A stretch of DNA of 64,000 nucleotides from CBDCYS01 sp965226245 (GCA_965226245.1 CBDDCL010000015.1:806001-870000); one strand, 5' to 3'. Positions 44,338 through 53,563 are shown, numbered from the stretch's first letter. Numbers and translations: made by a program. The notes: generated from the letters alone by a model not told the origin.

Positions 44338-45180
44338 CTACTCCAGTCGGAAGCTGATATCGACCGCTTGTGAGGAGTGGGTCATGGCCCCGGCCGAAAC
44401 AAAGTCCGCACCGCTGTCGGCGTATTCGCGAATGTTCCGCAGGTTGACGCCGCCCGAAACCTCCACCTTGGCCTGTCCGGCTATTTTGGCGCATGCTTTC
44501 CTGACATCCCCGGGAGAAAAGTTATCCAACAGCAAGTGTTGCGCGCCGGTGGCAAGGGCCTCGTCCAGCTCCGCCAGGGTGCGGACTTCGATTTCAATAG
44601 GCAGGCCGTGGACGCGCGCCAGCCCCAGCGCCTGGCGCACACCGCCCGCCGCCATGATGTGATTGTTCTTGATGAGAATGGCGTCGTAAAGGCCAAAGCG
44701 ATGGTTCGTGGCGCCGCCGGCGCGAACCGCCAGCTTTTCCAGCCGGCGCAGGCCTGGAGTGGTCTTTCGCGTATCGAGGACGCGGCACCCGCTACCTTCG
44801 ACCGCCTCGACAAAGCGGCGTGCTGTCGTGGCGATGCCGCTCAACCGCTGCAGAAAATTGAGTGCTGTTCGCTCGAGTGTCAGCAGCCGCCGAGCCGAGC
44901 CTGAAACCCTGGCAAAGATCCTATCGCCGGGAATCGCTTCGCCGCTCTGGCTGAGCAGCGTGACTTGCTCGCCGCGGTAAATCTGATCGAGGAGTTCTAC
45001 TCCGGCCAAAACCATCGGTTCGCGAGACAGGAAAAAGCCCTTTGCTCTTGCCTCCGGCGGTACGCAGGCTTCGGTGGTTAGGTCACCGGGACCGACATCT
45101 TCTTCAAGCGCACGCCGAATGGCGTCGCTGATTTCCGTGTGATGCCAGTCGGGGCCGGCTAGTTGGACCGGGCTAGTCAC
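44338..45180 (-). CDS. nadC: Quinolinate phosphoribosyltransferase (nicotinate-nucleotide pyrophosphorylase)
   Basis: This 280-residue protein shows the family motifs ALEEDVGPGDLTTEACVPPE, TALNFLQRLSGIATTARRFV, VLDTRKTTPGLRRLEKLAVR and GGATNHRFGLYDAILIKNNH. Towards the C-terminus, EVSGGVNLRNIREYADSGAD follows. It makes nicotinate mononucleotide from quinolinate and PRPP in NAD synthesis. First gene of a three-gene cofactor operon; nadA and nadB are not in the window. Confidence 0.95.
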   Translation of the reverse strand: MTSPVQLAGPDWHHTEISDAIRRALEEDVGPGDLTTEACVPPEARAKGFFLSREPMVLAGVELLDQIYRGEQVTLLSQSGEAIPGDRIFARVSGSARRLLTLERTALNFLQRLSGIATTARRFVEAVEGSGCRVLDTRKTTPGLRRLEKLAVRAGGATNHRFGLYDAILIKNNHIMAAGGVRQALGLARVHGLPIEIEVRTLAELDEALATGAQHLLLDNFSPGDVRKACAKIAGQAKVEVSGGVNLRNIREYADSGADFVSAGAMTHSSQAVDISFRLE

Positions 45181-45210
45181 GATCGCTCGCCAGATTTATC
45201 GTAGCGGTCA

Positions 45211-45756
45211 TTATGAGGCTGGCGCTAGGCGGGGCGCTCGATTCAAAGCGGCCCCAAAAAAATTCCGAATCGGTAAGGATCTAAGCTTCGACGTTCGTTG
45301 GCTATGACGAGCAGGCAGAAGGCCGCTGGATCGGCAGGCTAGCGCCCAACTCGAGTGGCGGCGAGCAATCGAGCGGGGGCCGTTTGTGCTGCGGTTGCCG
45401 GGATTGATGTACAAATCCTCCGTCACCCGCTCCCACTGAACCCCGCACGCCAGGCAGACGCCATGCGTACTCACACTAGGCCGCAGGCAGTGCTCCAGCC
45501 GGCGCCGTCGTGCCGGGTCGACATGCCAGTGGAGCGGTAGTTGCTTGCCGTTCTGGTTCACCGTGGCCATCACGAACTCCGGCAGGTGCTCGCGTTGCAG
45601 CGTCTTGCGGACCCGCTCCTGCAGGGCCTCGCGCTGGATGCGGCCACTGGCCGCACCGAGTCCTGGAAGATCTTCGCGAACTGACCTTTTGACCGTCCGC
45701 TTCGCTCGGCGCCTCCGATAGGCGCCCCTTGGCTTCAGCGTCTTCCTCCACTACTC
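45211..45756 (-). other. Unrecognised open frame, possibly degenerate
   Basis: One minus-strand frame stays open from about 45756 to the stop at 45211. It has no good start near its beginning (a TAG precedes it; an ATG lies at 45573). It is very Arg-rich at first, then reads REALQERVRKTLQREHLPEF, MATVNQNGKQLPLHWHVDPA and STHGVCLACGVQWERVTEDL. The lack of a start and the odd composition suggest a remnant. No family could be assigned. This fills the gap between nadC and the secreted protein at 45777. Confidence 0.35.
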
Positions 45757-45776
45757 GATTGAGGATGTTGAGCCGG

Positions 45777-46589
45777 TTACATCGGCAGCGGCGCGCGCAG
45801 CACGAAGTCGAGGCGGGTTTCCGACGGAATACTCAGGCGCTTGCCTCGCGCGGCGGAAACCGCCACGCCAGCGCCGGCGCCGGCGCCTGCCCCAATCGCA
45901 GCGCCCTTTCCACCCCCGAAAATCGCGCCCAACGCAGCGCCGACTCCGGTCGTTACCGCCGTTGTCTTGGCGGTGCTCTTACCCTTTCCGCCCGTTTTCA
46001 CTTCGGCGTAGTTGGTAGCTATTTCGTAGGACCGTCCGTCGACGGTGATATCGAAAAGCTTGAGAGAAACCTCGTCGCTGCCGCTGATCCGCCCTGACTG
46101 CTGAACTCGCACTACCTGAACGGTTGCGTCGGCATTGCGAGGAATGACGACCTGGTTATCGACGACGAGCGGATCATCGATGCTGGCGCGAAATCTCTCC
46201 CCTTCACCGGTGATGTCGGAATCAATGGAGTCGATCAAGCGCACGGTGACGACCGTCCCCGCGGGGATCGTTATCCCCGAGGCGGCCCGAGGCGGGGGAG
46301 CGCTCGCGGCGCGCGAGGCTCTTGGCGCCCGTGCCGGTCTTGGAGCACGTAGGGGCGCCGGGGCAGCGGCTGTTGCAGCTTCGGACACAAAACTGATGTT
46401 CGCTACGTCGGCCACCGAGTAGGTTTCGACGCCGCCACTGGAATCGAGAAACCGGATGGTTCGCGCGTCACCGCCGAGGAATGTCCCATCGACGGTCCCG
46501 CCACTTTTCAGCTTAAGAATGTCGGCGGCCGCTGGCAACGCCAGCAAACCGACGATTACCAGAGAAAGAATGGAAACTATTCGTGTCAT
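45777..46589 (-). CDS. Secreted glycine-zipper protein of unknown function
   Basis: From ATG 46589 the protein has 270 residues and a signal peptide (MTRIVSILSLVIVGLLALPA). Next comes a small beta domain (DILKLKSGGTVDGTFLGGDA), an Ala/Pro/Arg-rich linker, a central region beginning GITIPAGTVVTVRLIDSIDS (as in TrbI/VirB10-like and similar stress proteins), and a glycine zipper (GVGAALGAIFGGGKGAAIGA). Similar secreted proteins are common in Acidobacteria; the role is unknown. An upstream in-frame start at 46715 would bury the signal peptide and is disfavoured. Confidence 0.75.
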   Translation of the reverse strand: MTRIVSILSLVIVGLLALPAAADILKLKSGGTVDGTFLGGDARTIRFLDSSGGVETYSVADVANISFVSEAATAAAPAPLRAPRPARAPRASRAASAPPPRAASGITIPAGTVVTVRLIDSIDSDITGEGERFRASIDDPLVVDNQVVIPRNADATVQVVRVQQSGRISGSDEVSLKLFDITVDGRSYEIATNYAEVKTGGKGKSTAKTTAVTTGVGAALGAIFGGGKGAAIGAGAGAGAGVAVSAARGKRLSIPSETRLDFVLRAPLPM

Positions 46590-46823
46590 TTGATCTCCTC
46601 GCTTGTGTGGAACAACCCTCTCTGCAATCATCTCAAACGCCGCGCTGCTCTCTAAATAAGACGCAAGCGCGGAGGAGCAGGTTCCCTTTGAGTTGGTGTT
46701 GGCCCGGGTCGCCAAGCGCCGGCGTACCTCGTCGCCACTTGGCGGTTCCTCGCTGGGCGTAGCCCGAGTGAAATCTCGAACCCTTCGCCTGCGCTCGGAG
46801 CGCTGACAGCGCTAGTCATTTTC

Positions 46824-47918
46824 CTATTCGTACGCCAGAGCTTCGATGGCGTCTTGGCGGGCGGCGCGGCCCGCGGGGTAGAGCGTCCCCAGGATGGACC
46901 CGACCAAAGAGATCACGCTTGCCCAAATAATGTGGCTGGGGAGAAACTGCATCACGACGAGCGGGAAAGTCCTATCAACGAAGGTTCGCGCGATGTAGGC
47001 GATTGCGATTCCAACCACGATCCCGCAAACGGTCATCCCAACCGACTCTCGCAAGAATATTTGAAGAATGTAGTTTGGAGAGGCCCCCAATGCCTTGAGT
47101 ATTCCCACTTCTCGGGTGCGGTCGAGAACCGCTGTATACATCGCCAGCAGCACCACAATGAAACCGACTGAAATTGCGATTCCGACGATCACCGCAATGA
47201 ACTCAGTCCCCATGGCCTTGGTCTGAGCGGTGAACAAAGAAATGAATTCCTCCATGGAGTAGACGGGGTGGGTGGGCAAGATCTTCTTTATTTTGACCAC
47301 AACCGGCTGAAGCTGTTCGGGGTCGTGCAGCTTGACATAGATTTGACTCAACTTGCCGCCGAGCGCCATGAGCTCTTGCATCGTCTGGAGCGGAACAAAG
47401 ATGCGGGAGAGTTTGCCGGCCTCGGTGATACCCGCGAGCCGGAAATCGCGATTCATGACCCGCACGGTGTCGCCGACCGTCAGCTTTTTCTGCCGAGCGT
47501 ACGACTCATCGACGAGCACATCGTAGGGTCCCTCGAATGGCCCTCCGCTGAAGTAGTGCAACCCGCCCGACATACGGCTGAATCTATCCAACTCAACGCC
47601 GGTCACGGTGTTGGCGTCGGACTGCATCTGCACGGTCGTGCCAACCACGATCGCAACCTCGGGGAGTGCTTCGATCGTTTCGACAAGTTCTCCCGTGAGA
47701 TCCGCCCGCCCAAGTGCTGTAGTCGCCGTGCTGGTGGAAGCTCGGATCAGAATATCCGCGCCTACTCCACGTTTGCGGCGATTTGATTCCTCCACGAGTC
47801 CTTCGGCCAAACCCCATATGAGCAGGATCAGTGCAACCTCGACTCCAATCGCGAGAATGGTGAGGCAGGTGCGCAGAGGGCGGTGGCGAAGGTTGCGGGA
47901 AACGACGAGATTGATCAC
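46824..47918 (-). CDS. ABC transporter permease (MacB/FtsX-type)
   Basis: This 364-residue protein has an N-terminal helix (RTCLTILAIGVEVALILLIW), a periplasmic MacB_PCD-type domain of about 200 residues and three C-terminal helices. The motif LDRTREVGILKALGASPNYI, typical of FtsX-like permeases, is present, and it ends AARQDAIEALAYE. Such permeases work with a cytoplasmic ATPase for export or mechanotransmission. No ATPase gene is adjacent, so the partner is elsewhere or lost. Confidence 0.88.
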   Translation of the reverse strand: MINLVVSRNLRHRPLRTCLTILAIGVEVALILLIWGLAEGLVEESNRRKRGVGADILIRASTSTATTALGRADLTGELVETIEALPEVAIVVGTTVQMQSDANTVTGVELDRFSRMSGGLHYFSGGPFEGPYDVLVDESYARQKKLTVGDTVRVMNRDFRLAGITEAGKLSRIFVPLQTMQELMALGGKLSQIYVKLHDPEQLQPVVVKIKKILPTHPVYSMEEFISLFTAQTKAMGTEFIAVIVGIAISVGFIVVLLAMYTAVLDRTREVGILKALGASPNYILQIFLRESVGMTVCGIVVGIAIAYIARTFVDRTFPLVVMQFLPSHIIWASVISLVGSILGTLYPAGRAARQDAIEALAYE

Positions 47919-47992
47919 TACAGTCCTTAACGGCTGGTCGTGGCCGGATGGGCAGGAACAGATGTTGCTACCCGGCTCTAGCTGCTGCTCTG

Positions 47993-49390
47993 CTAATGAA
48001 TGTAACCGAGAGTTTTCAGAACCTCTAGGTCGCGCTTGGTCAGCTTCGAGTCTCCGGCGCTAAGGTCCGTCGCCTTGAACCATTGTCCCAGCGGCCTGGC
48101 CGTCGCACTATATTGGGCATGCTTGTGCGAAAGGACCAGCGGGCTCATTTCGAAAGGATCTTCCTCGATATTGAAAACGGACAACGACCTTGCACCGGGG
48201 TTCCACACCATCTTTTGAGAGCCCAGATTTTGGCCAAGGCGCAGAGGCCTTTCGTCCGGGGAGACCCACATGTGGGAGAACCAGCGCGGCATCCAGCCTT
48301 TTTTCCCGCCAAACGTAATGTAACGGATCGGCCGTTGAGGGATGCGTTCCTGAACAATCATGGCTGAAGCCAGGCTTCGTCCGGCAAACGAGGTTGGAAG
48401 GTTACGGTCGGATTGCGGGCCGATGGCAAGTTCCAGAATAGTCGGTGTCGCGTCCAGCAGCGAAACATTGCTCGAAATGACCTTGCCGGCGGGCAACCTT
48501 GCGGGGTAGCGCATGATCAGGGGGATACGGACGATTTCCTCGCTAAGCTGCCGGCCATGACCGACATAACCGTGTTCGCCAAGACTTTCGCCGTGGTCGG
48601 ACGTCAGTACGACGAGCGTCGATTCCTTCAAGCCAAGCTCGTCGAGGCGCGCCAGGAGTTTGGCGATGTGGAAGTCCGCATAGCCGATCTCGGAGTCGTA
48701 CTTTTTGATGCGCTTGGCCATCTCCCGGTTGAGCGGCTCCCTGGTGGACTTGGGATGCCCGCTGCTTTCCGGCTCGGCGAAATCCTCCCGCAGGTTGTAG
48801 GGCGAGTGGGGATCGAAATAGTGAACCCACAGAAAAAACGGCCCCGCCCGGTTTTCCTCCAGCCATGAGACTGCCAGAGGCGTCACATCCTCGGCGTAGC
48901 GGCTGGAGTTGAAAACTTGATATTTGCGGCTCAGGTCCTCGTCGTAAAGGTCAAACCAGCGGTCGAGATGCGTGAGCCGGGAGGTCAGAGGCCAGGCACT
49001 CACGAAAGCCCCGTTCCGGTAGCCGAAACGTCTGAGGATTTGCGGCAGCGACAGCCACTTCGAGTCTTTGGGCACCGCGTAGCCGTTGATGCGCGCGCCG
49101 TGCTCTTGCGGAAAGCGGCTCGTAAAAAGTGACGCGTGCGAAGGTCCTGTCAGCGGGATCGGCGAATAAGCGTTCTCGAAACGAACACCATCCTCAGCCA
49201 GCTTGTCGATTGTGGGGCTGGTTTTCAGATGGTAGCCGTAGCAGGAGAGGTGGTCCGCGCGTAGCGTGTCAATCGTGATGAGAACTATATTCGGGCGGGT
49301 CTCGGCGGACGGCGGCTCGGCGGCAACTCCGGCCAAGGTCGAAAAAACAATCAGACCGGACCCTAACAGAAAACGCAAACGCATCTCCAA
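47993..49390 (-). CDS. Secreted sulfatase-family hydrolase with Thr at the nucleophile position
   Basis: This 465-residue protein (or 463 from the Met at 49384) has a signal peptide (MRLRFLLGSGLIVFSTLAGV). It has RPNIVLITIDTLRADHLSCY (metal-binding Asp pair), then PLTGPSHASLFTSRFPQEHG where formylglycine sulfatases have C/S-X-P-S-R. Later come TLVVLTSDHGESLGEHGYVG (metal DH). The nucleophile position holds Thr (T-G-P-S-H), so it is probably a phosphodiesterase/phosphonate-hydrolase-like enzyme and not a formylglycine sulfatase. Substrate unknown. Confidence 0.85.
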   Translation of the reverse strand: MEMRLRFLLGSGLIVFSTLAGVAAEPPSAETRPNIVLITIDTLRADHLSCYGYHLKTSPTIDKLAEDGVRFENAYSPIPLTGPSHASLFTSRFPQEHGARINGYAVPKDSKWLSLPQILRRFGYRNGAFVSAWPLTSRLTHLDRWFDLYDEDLSRKYQVFNSSRYAEDVTPLAVSWLEENRAGPFFLWVHYFDPHSPYNLREDFAEPESSGHPKSTREPLNREMAKRIKKYDSEIGYADFHIAKLLARLDELGLKESTLVVLTSDHGESLGEHGYVGHGRQLSEEIVRIPLIMRYPARLPAGKVISSNVSLLDATPTILELAIGPQSDRNLPTSFAGRSLASAMIVQERIPQRPIRYITFGGKKGWMPRWFSHMWVSPDERPLRLGQNLGSQKMVWNPGARSLSVFNIEEDPFEMSPLVLSHKHAQYSATARPLGQWFKATDLSAGDSKLTKRDLEVLKTLGYIH

Positions 49391-49450
49391 GATTGTAGCG
49401 TGCTTCCACCGCAGGCTTCAAATCGCGGCGCAAAGGCCGAGATCGTCCTC

Positions 49451-49630
49451 CAGTAGGGACCGGCACTCTTGCCGGTCCTTCGCCGCGTGAGCGGCGACGA
49501 GCTTTAGCCAGTTCGGGGCTGAAGACAGGCCAGATGACAGAGCTGGGACTAGGGCTATAAGCGGACAGGCTGGGCCTGAGAGCGAGCCGCCTTCGGCGGC
49601 TGGGACAAGCAAGAGTGCTTGTCCCTACTG
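49451..49630. repeat. Inverted pair of two-hairpin units (BIME-like)
   Basis: Unit 1 (49451-49500, plus) begins CAGTAGGGACCGGCACTCTT and contains stems GGACCGGC/GCCGGTCC and CGCCGC/GCGGCG. Unit 2 (49582-49630, read on minus) begins CAGTAGGGACAAGCACTCTT and contains stems GGGACAAGC/GCTTGTCCC and GCCGCC/GGCGGC. The stems differ by compensating changes while the ACTCTTG loops are identical. The outer edge of unit 2 supplies the last Gln codon and the stop codon of the CCA-adding enzyme gene. Confidence 0.8.
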
Positions 49631-50962
49631 ATCGCTGTGGATTTTTTCGCCGCTTGGCGCCTCGTATCGCTCCTTCACAAATGCCAGAGCGGCCTCTTTC
49701 GTCTGAAACACCCCCTCCAGTTGGGCGTCCTCGACCTGATTGAGAATCTCCTTGAAAACGGGTCCGGGGCGGTAGCCGGCCGCAATCAGATCATCGCCTG
49801 TCACCAAGCGAGGAGGACGCAAATCCTCGACCGGCGTTTCATTCAGCTTTCGCCGCACGAACTCATAGTTGTCCAAGCTGCCATGAGAGCTCTGACAATC
49901 AAGGCGATGCAGCTCGAGATGCTCCTGAAAGTTCTCGATTCGCATGAATTTCTTCAGCGTGCTGGCACGCATATCCACGACGTTCATGAAACGCATGTGG
50001 TTGGCGACCAAAGCGACAACCTGATCTCTATCGCCGTGGGAGAACCGCAGCCGCCCAAGAATTTGCTCCGCGATGCGCACGCCGGCTTCCACGTGGCCGT
50101 CAAACCGGATGCGTTCGGCGAACCGCAGGGTCGAGGGCTTGCCTGCGTCGTGGAGCAGCATTCCCCAAGCTAGAGCGACAGATGGGTTCACGATCTGTTC
50201 CAGCATGAGCAAAGTATGCAGCCAGACGTCACCCTCCGGATGAAACTGGGGAGGTTGGGGGACGCCTTTCATCGCAGCCACTTCCGGCAGCAGGACTTCG
50301 AGCAAGCCTGTTTCGTCGAGCAGCTCAAAACCGCGCCGGGCCCCGCCTTCGGTCAGGATGCGATTCAGCTCATCGCGAATCCGTTCGGCGGAGATATCCT
50401 CGATCTCCGCCGCCTGTTCCTGAATCGCTCGCTGCGTTTCTTCTTCGATGGTGAAGCCCAGGCGTGCCGCGAACCGGATCGCCCGCAGCATTCGAAGTTT
50501 GTCTTCGGCGAAACGTTCCCGCGGTTTCCCGACGGCGCGAACCAAGCCTGCTTCAAGATCGGCGCGGCCCCCGACGTAGTCCAAATAGCGCTTTTCGATG
50601 GGATCAAACAGCATGGCATTGATCGTGAAATCTCGGCGCTCGACGTCTTGCTCTGGACTGCGGGTGAAACTGACACTTTCGGGACGGCGGCCGTCCAGGT
50701 AATCGTGATCACAGCGAAACGTGGCGACTTCCACTTTCACCTGACCGCCGAGAACGAGAATCACGCCAAATTTGGCGCCGACGGCTACGCTGTTTGGAAA
50801 GTATTCGAGAACCTGTTCCGGAAGCGCAGCGGTCGCAACGTCGTAGTCTTTCGGGTCACGAGCGAGCAGCATGTCACGCACGCAGCCCCCGGCCAAATAA
50901 GCTTCGTGGCCGTTTTGGCGCAGCCGCTCGATGATGTCGCCCGCTAGTTGCTGGTTGGTCAC
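49625..50962 (-). CDS. CCA-adding enzyme / poly(A) polymerase family nucleotidyltransferase with HD domain
   Basis: From the GTG at 50962 (one base after the rsmI stop) the protein has 445 residues; an ATG at 51022 inside rsmI would give 465. The head has AYLAGGCVRDMLLARDPKDY and DVAT (GG and DxD of the nucleotidyltransferase core), followed by RRDFTINAMLFDP and RAIRFAARLGF. An HD metal site follows (MLLHDAGKPST, then HGDRDQVVALVANH). It adds or repairs CCA at tRNA 3' ends; poly(A) polymerase activity is an alternative. The stop codon lies in a hairpin repeat. Confidence 0.9.
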   Translation of the reverse strand: MTNQQLAGDIIERLRQNGHEAYLAGGCVRDMLLARDPKDYDVATAALPEQVLEYFPNSVAVGAKFGVILVLGGQVKVEVATFRCDHDYLDGRRPESVSFTRSPEQDVERRDFTINAMLFDPIEKRYLDYVGGRADLEAGLVRAVGKPRERFAEDKLRMLRAIRFAARLGFTIEEETQRAIQEQAAEIEDISAERIRDELNRILTEGGARRGFELLDETGLLEVLLPEVAAMKGVPQPPQFHPEGDVWLHTLLMLEQIVNPSVALAWGMLLHDAGKPSTLRFAERIRFDGHVEAGVRIAEQILGRLRFSHGDRDQVVALVANHMRFMNVVDMRASTLKKFMRIENFQEHLELHRLDCQSSHGSLDNYEFVRRKLNETPVEDLRPPRLVTGDDLIAAGYRPGPVFKEILNQVEDAQLEGVFQTKEAALAFVKERYEAPSGEKIHSDQ

Positions 50963-50963
50963 T

Positions 50964-51797
50964 TCAATCTGAAGACCGTTCTTTTTCGACGAGACGATAG
51001 GCCTCGCTTTTCGGGATGCCAAATTCCTTGGCCGCCTGTTTGATTGCTTCCATGCGTCCGGTCCCTTCTTTTAGCAGCTCCGCAAAGCGTTCGTGAATCG
51101 GCTTGTCGCTGGGCCTCGTCGCTTCCGCCCGGCCGATCAGGAGAGTGATTTCCCCCCTGGCGCGATTCTTGGCTTTCAGTTCGGCCAGCACGCCCGAGGC
51201 GGTTCCTCGCAGGAATTCCTCGTGCAGCTTCGTCATCTCGCGCGCGACGACGACGGGCCGGTCTCCCAGGATCTCGACAGTATCGGCTAGCGTGGCTTCA
51301 ATCCTGTGGGGCGCTTCGTAAAAGACAAGTGTCGCCGTCTCGGCGGTGAATTGGGCCAGCGTTTTCCTGCGCTGCGATTTGCGGCTGGGAAGGAAGCCCT
51401 CGAATCGAAAGGAGTCCGTGGGCAGACCAGAAACCGCCAGCGCCGTTTCCAGCGCCACGGGGCCGGGAATGGGCACAATCGCTATTCCCGCTTGAATCGC
51501 TTCTTGGACGACGCGAAAACCCGGGTCCGAGATTCCCGGCATGCCGGCATCGGAAACGAGCGCGATGTCCTCTCCTGCCTGGGCGCGGGCGGCCAACCCC
51601 TTGGCGCTCGCCTCCTCGTTGTGCTCGTGGTGGGCGAGCAGCGGCTTGCGAATCCCGAAGTGATCGAGCAGCTTGCGAGTCCGCCGGGTGTCCTCGCAGG
51701 CAATCACGTCCACTTCGCGGAGAACCCGCAAAGCCCGCAGCGTGATGTCCTCCAAATTGCCGAGCGGCGTTCCCACGAGATAGATCGTGCCTGGCAT
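50964..51797 (-). CDS. rsmI: 16S rRNA (cytidine(1402)-2'-O)-methyltransferase
   Basis: From ATG 51797 (MPGTIYLVGTPLGNLEDITL; 277 residues). It has ACEDTRRTRKLLDHFGIRKP, HHEHNE and SDAGMPGISDPGFRVVQEAI, with the SAM-binding motif PIPGPVALETALAVSGLPTD. It methylates the decoding centre of 16S rRNA. The length is normal. An upstream start at 51851 would add 18 residues with no family similarity. Coupled to the following tRNA nucleotidyltransferase gene, an RNA-modification pair. Confidence 0.95.
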   Translation of the reverse strand: MPGTIYLVGTPLGNLEDITLRALRVLREVDVIACEDTRRTRKLLDHFGIRKPLLAHHEHNEEASAKGLAARAQAGEDIALVSDAGMPGISDPGFRVVQEAIQAGIAIVPIPGPVALETALAVSGLPTDSFRFEGFLPSRKSQRRKTLAQFTAETATLVFYEAPHRIEATLADTVEILGDRPVVVAREMTKLHEEFLRGTASGVLAELKAKNRARGEITLLIGRAEATRPSDKPIHERFAELLKEGTGRMEAIKQAAKEFGIPKSEAYRLVEKERSSD

Positions 51798-51960
51798 GGT
51801 CTTCGGTCGGGTCGGGGAGCCGTGGCGGAGTGTCCTCTGACCGTCGGCCAATGTGTCGTCCCGCTGGCCGAACCTTCTGACTCATCATCGCAATCCTGCC
51901 GACTGCGTGATTGTCGCGGAGGCTAGCGGTTGCTAGAATCGGATTAAAGATCGTCGTAAC

Positions 51961-52587
51961 TTGAATGCGATGTACGCGCTTCTCGAACAGGCAGAGGTTG
52001 CTCCCTGGGTCCTTCAAATGCCGCAAGGCACGGACTGGACCGACGATCAGTTCTTCGAATTCTGCGTCCTCAATCGCGAACTGCTGCGAATCGAGCGGAC
52101 CGCCGAGGGGGAGATACTGATCATGAGTCCGACCGGAGCCAGGGGAAGTCACCAGAATCTGGAGATCTCTGGCCAACTCTATCTTTGGGCCAAGGGTGAT
52201 GGCACGGGAGTCGCGTTTGATTCCAACGGCGGGTTTACGTTGCCCAACAATGCGATGCGCTCACCGGACGCTGCTTGGGTGGCTCGATATCGGCTGGCAT
52301 CGTTCACGGAAGAGGAAAGAGGAAAGTTTCTGCCCCTTTGTCCTGATTTCGTGGTTGAACTACGGTCCCGGACTGACCGTCTCGTTGATCTGAAACGAAA
52401 GATGGAAGAGTACATCAGCAACGGAGCGCTGCTCGGCTGGCTGATCGAGCCATTTGAGCGACAGGTCTTTGTCTATCGGCCGGGCCGGCCAACCGAGCAA
52501 CTCGACCAGCCGAAGAGCGTCGATGCCGGGCCGGAGCTGCCTGGCTTCGTCCTCGACCTGACCAAGATCTGGGAGCCTGAGATCTAG
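51961..52587 (+). CDS. Uma2-family (DUF820) putative restriction-like nuclease, copy 1
   Basis: This 208-residue protein (start TTG 51961, or ATG 51970) has the Uma2 PD-(D/E)XK fold: MRSPDAAWVARYRLASFTEE, then LCPDFVVELRSRTDRLVDLK with the catalytic PDFVVE and SRTD, and KMEEYISNGALLGWLIEP, VYRPG. The physiological role of Uma2 proteins is unsettled. The promoter region upstream is shared with copy 2. It differs from copy 2 at 14 residues, nine of them between residues 58 and 79. Confidence 0.88.
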   Translation: MNAMYALLEQAEVAPWVLQMPQGTDWTDDQFFEFCVLNRELLRIERTAEGEILIMSPTGARGSHQNLEISGQLYLWAKGDGTGVAFDSNGGFTLPNNAMRSPDAAWVARYRLASFTEEERGKFLPLCPDFVVELRSRTDRLVDLKRKMEEYISNGALLGWLIEPFERQVFVYRPGRPTEQLDQPKSVDAGPELPGFVLDLTKIWEPEI

Positions 52588-52632
52588 CGGGCTCGCCTAG
52601 TCTCAGCGCCCAACTTCCGCCAACTTTCAACC

Positions 52633-52806
52633 ATGGCGGCGCGTTCCAGCGAAGGGGGCCTTTCCTCCCAAGGCCCGATCGCAATTGCGGGCTCGGGCTG
52701 GCTGGGCCGGACCCTCGGCCGGTTGCTTGCGGAATCCGGAGAGCTGGTCATCGCGGTGGCTAGCCGCAACCCCGCGCACGCGTCGGAGGGAGGGCGAATC
52801 CTCTGA
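52633..52806 (+). pseudogene. N-terminal fragment of a DUF2520-type Rossmann oxidoreductase
   Basis: ATG 52633 opens a 57-codon frame: MAARSSEGGLSSQGPIAIAG, then SGWLGRTLGRLLAESGELVI and AVASRNP, followed by a stop where copy 2 of the duplication begins. GSGWLG is a Rossmann dinucleotide-binding loop. Rossmann/DUF2520 proteins are often encoded beside panB and panC, which follow here, hence this identification. The rest of the gene is absent from the window. A second, even shorter scrap (20 codons) starts at 53564. Confidence 0.65.
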
Positions 52807-52890
52807 CTCATCATCGCAATCCTGCCGGCTGCGTGATTGTCGCGGAGGCTAGCTCGCGGTTGCTAGAATCGGATTAAAGATCGTCGTAAC

Positions 52891-53517
52891 TTGAATGCGA
52901 TGTACGCGCTTCTCGAACAGGCAGAGGTTGCTCCCTGGGTCCTTCAAATGCCGCAAGGCATGGACTGGACCGACGATCAGTTCTTCGAATTCTGCGTCCT
53001 CAATCGCGAACTGCTGCGAATCGAGCGGACCGCCGAGGGGGAGATACTGATCATGAGTCCAAGCGGAGGCAGGGGAAGTAACCAGAATCTGCGGATCACC
53101 ATGCAACTCGCCCTTTGGGCTGATCGTGACGGCACCGGAGTCGCGTTTGATTCGAACGGCGGGTTTACGTTGCCGAACAATGCGATGCGCTCGCCGGACG
53201 CTGCTTGGGTGGCTCGATATCGGTTGGCATCGTTCACGGAAGAGGAAAGAGGAAAGTTTCTGCCCCTTTGTCCTGATTTCGTAGTCGAACTACGGTCCCA
53301 GACTGACCGTCTCGTTGATCAGAAACGAAAGATGGAAGAGTACATCAGCAACGGAGCGCTCCTGGGCTGGCTGATCGAGCCCCAAGAGCGTCAGGTCATT
53401 GTCTATCGGCCGGGCCGACCGACCGAGCAACTCGACCAGCCGAAGAGCGTCGATGCCGGGCCGGAGCTGCCTGGCTTCGTCCTCGACCTGACCAAGATCT
53501 GGGAGCCTGAGATCTAG
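52891..53517 (+). CDS. Uma2-family (DUF820) putative restriction-like nuclease, copy 2
   Basis: This is a 208-residue near-copy of the gene at 51961 (about 93% identical), with the same start context and the same catalytic PDFVVE and (Q/R)TD-R motifs. Changes cluster at residues 58-79: GGRGSNQNLRITMQLALWAD here against the other version GARGSHQNLEISGQLYLWAK. Both copies look intact. Role unknown. Confidence 0.88.
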   Translation: MNAMYALLEQAEVAPWVLQMPQGMDWTDDQFFEFCVLNRELLRIERTAEGEILIMSPSGGRGSNQNLRITMQLALWADRDGTGVAFDSNGGFTLPNNAMRSPDAAWVARYRLASFTEEERGKFLPLCPDFVVELRSQTDRLVDQKRKMEEYISNGALLGWLIEPQERQVIVYRPGRPTEQLDQPKSVDAGPELPGFVLDLTKIWEPEI

Positions 53518-53563
53518 CGGGCTCGCCCTAGTCTTACCGCCCAACTTCCGCCAACTTTCAACC

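Noticed and set aside
52633..52806. A genuine short gene
   Set aside because: The 57-codon frame ends exactly where the duplicated unit restarts and has only the first half of a Rossmann fold, so it is a fragment.
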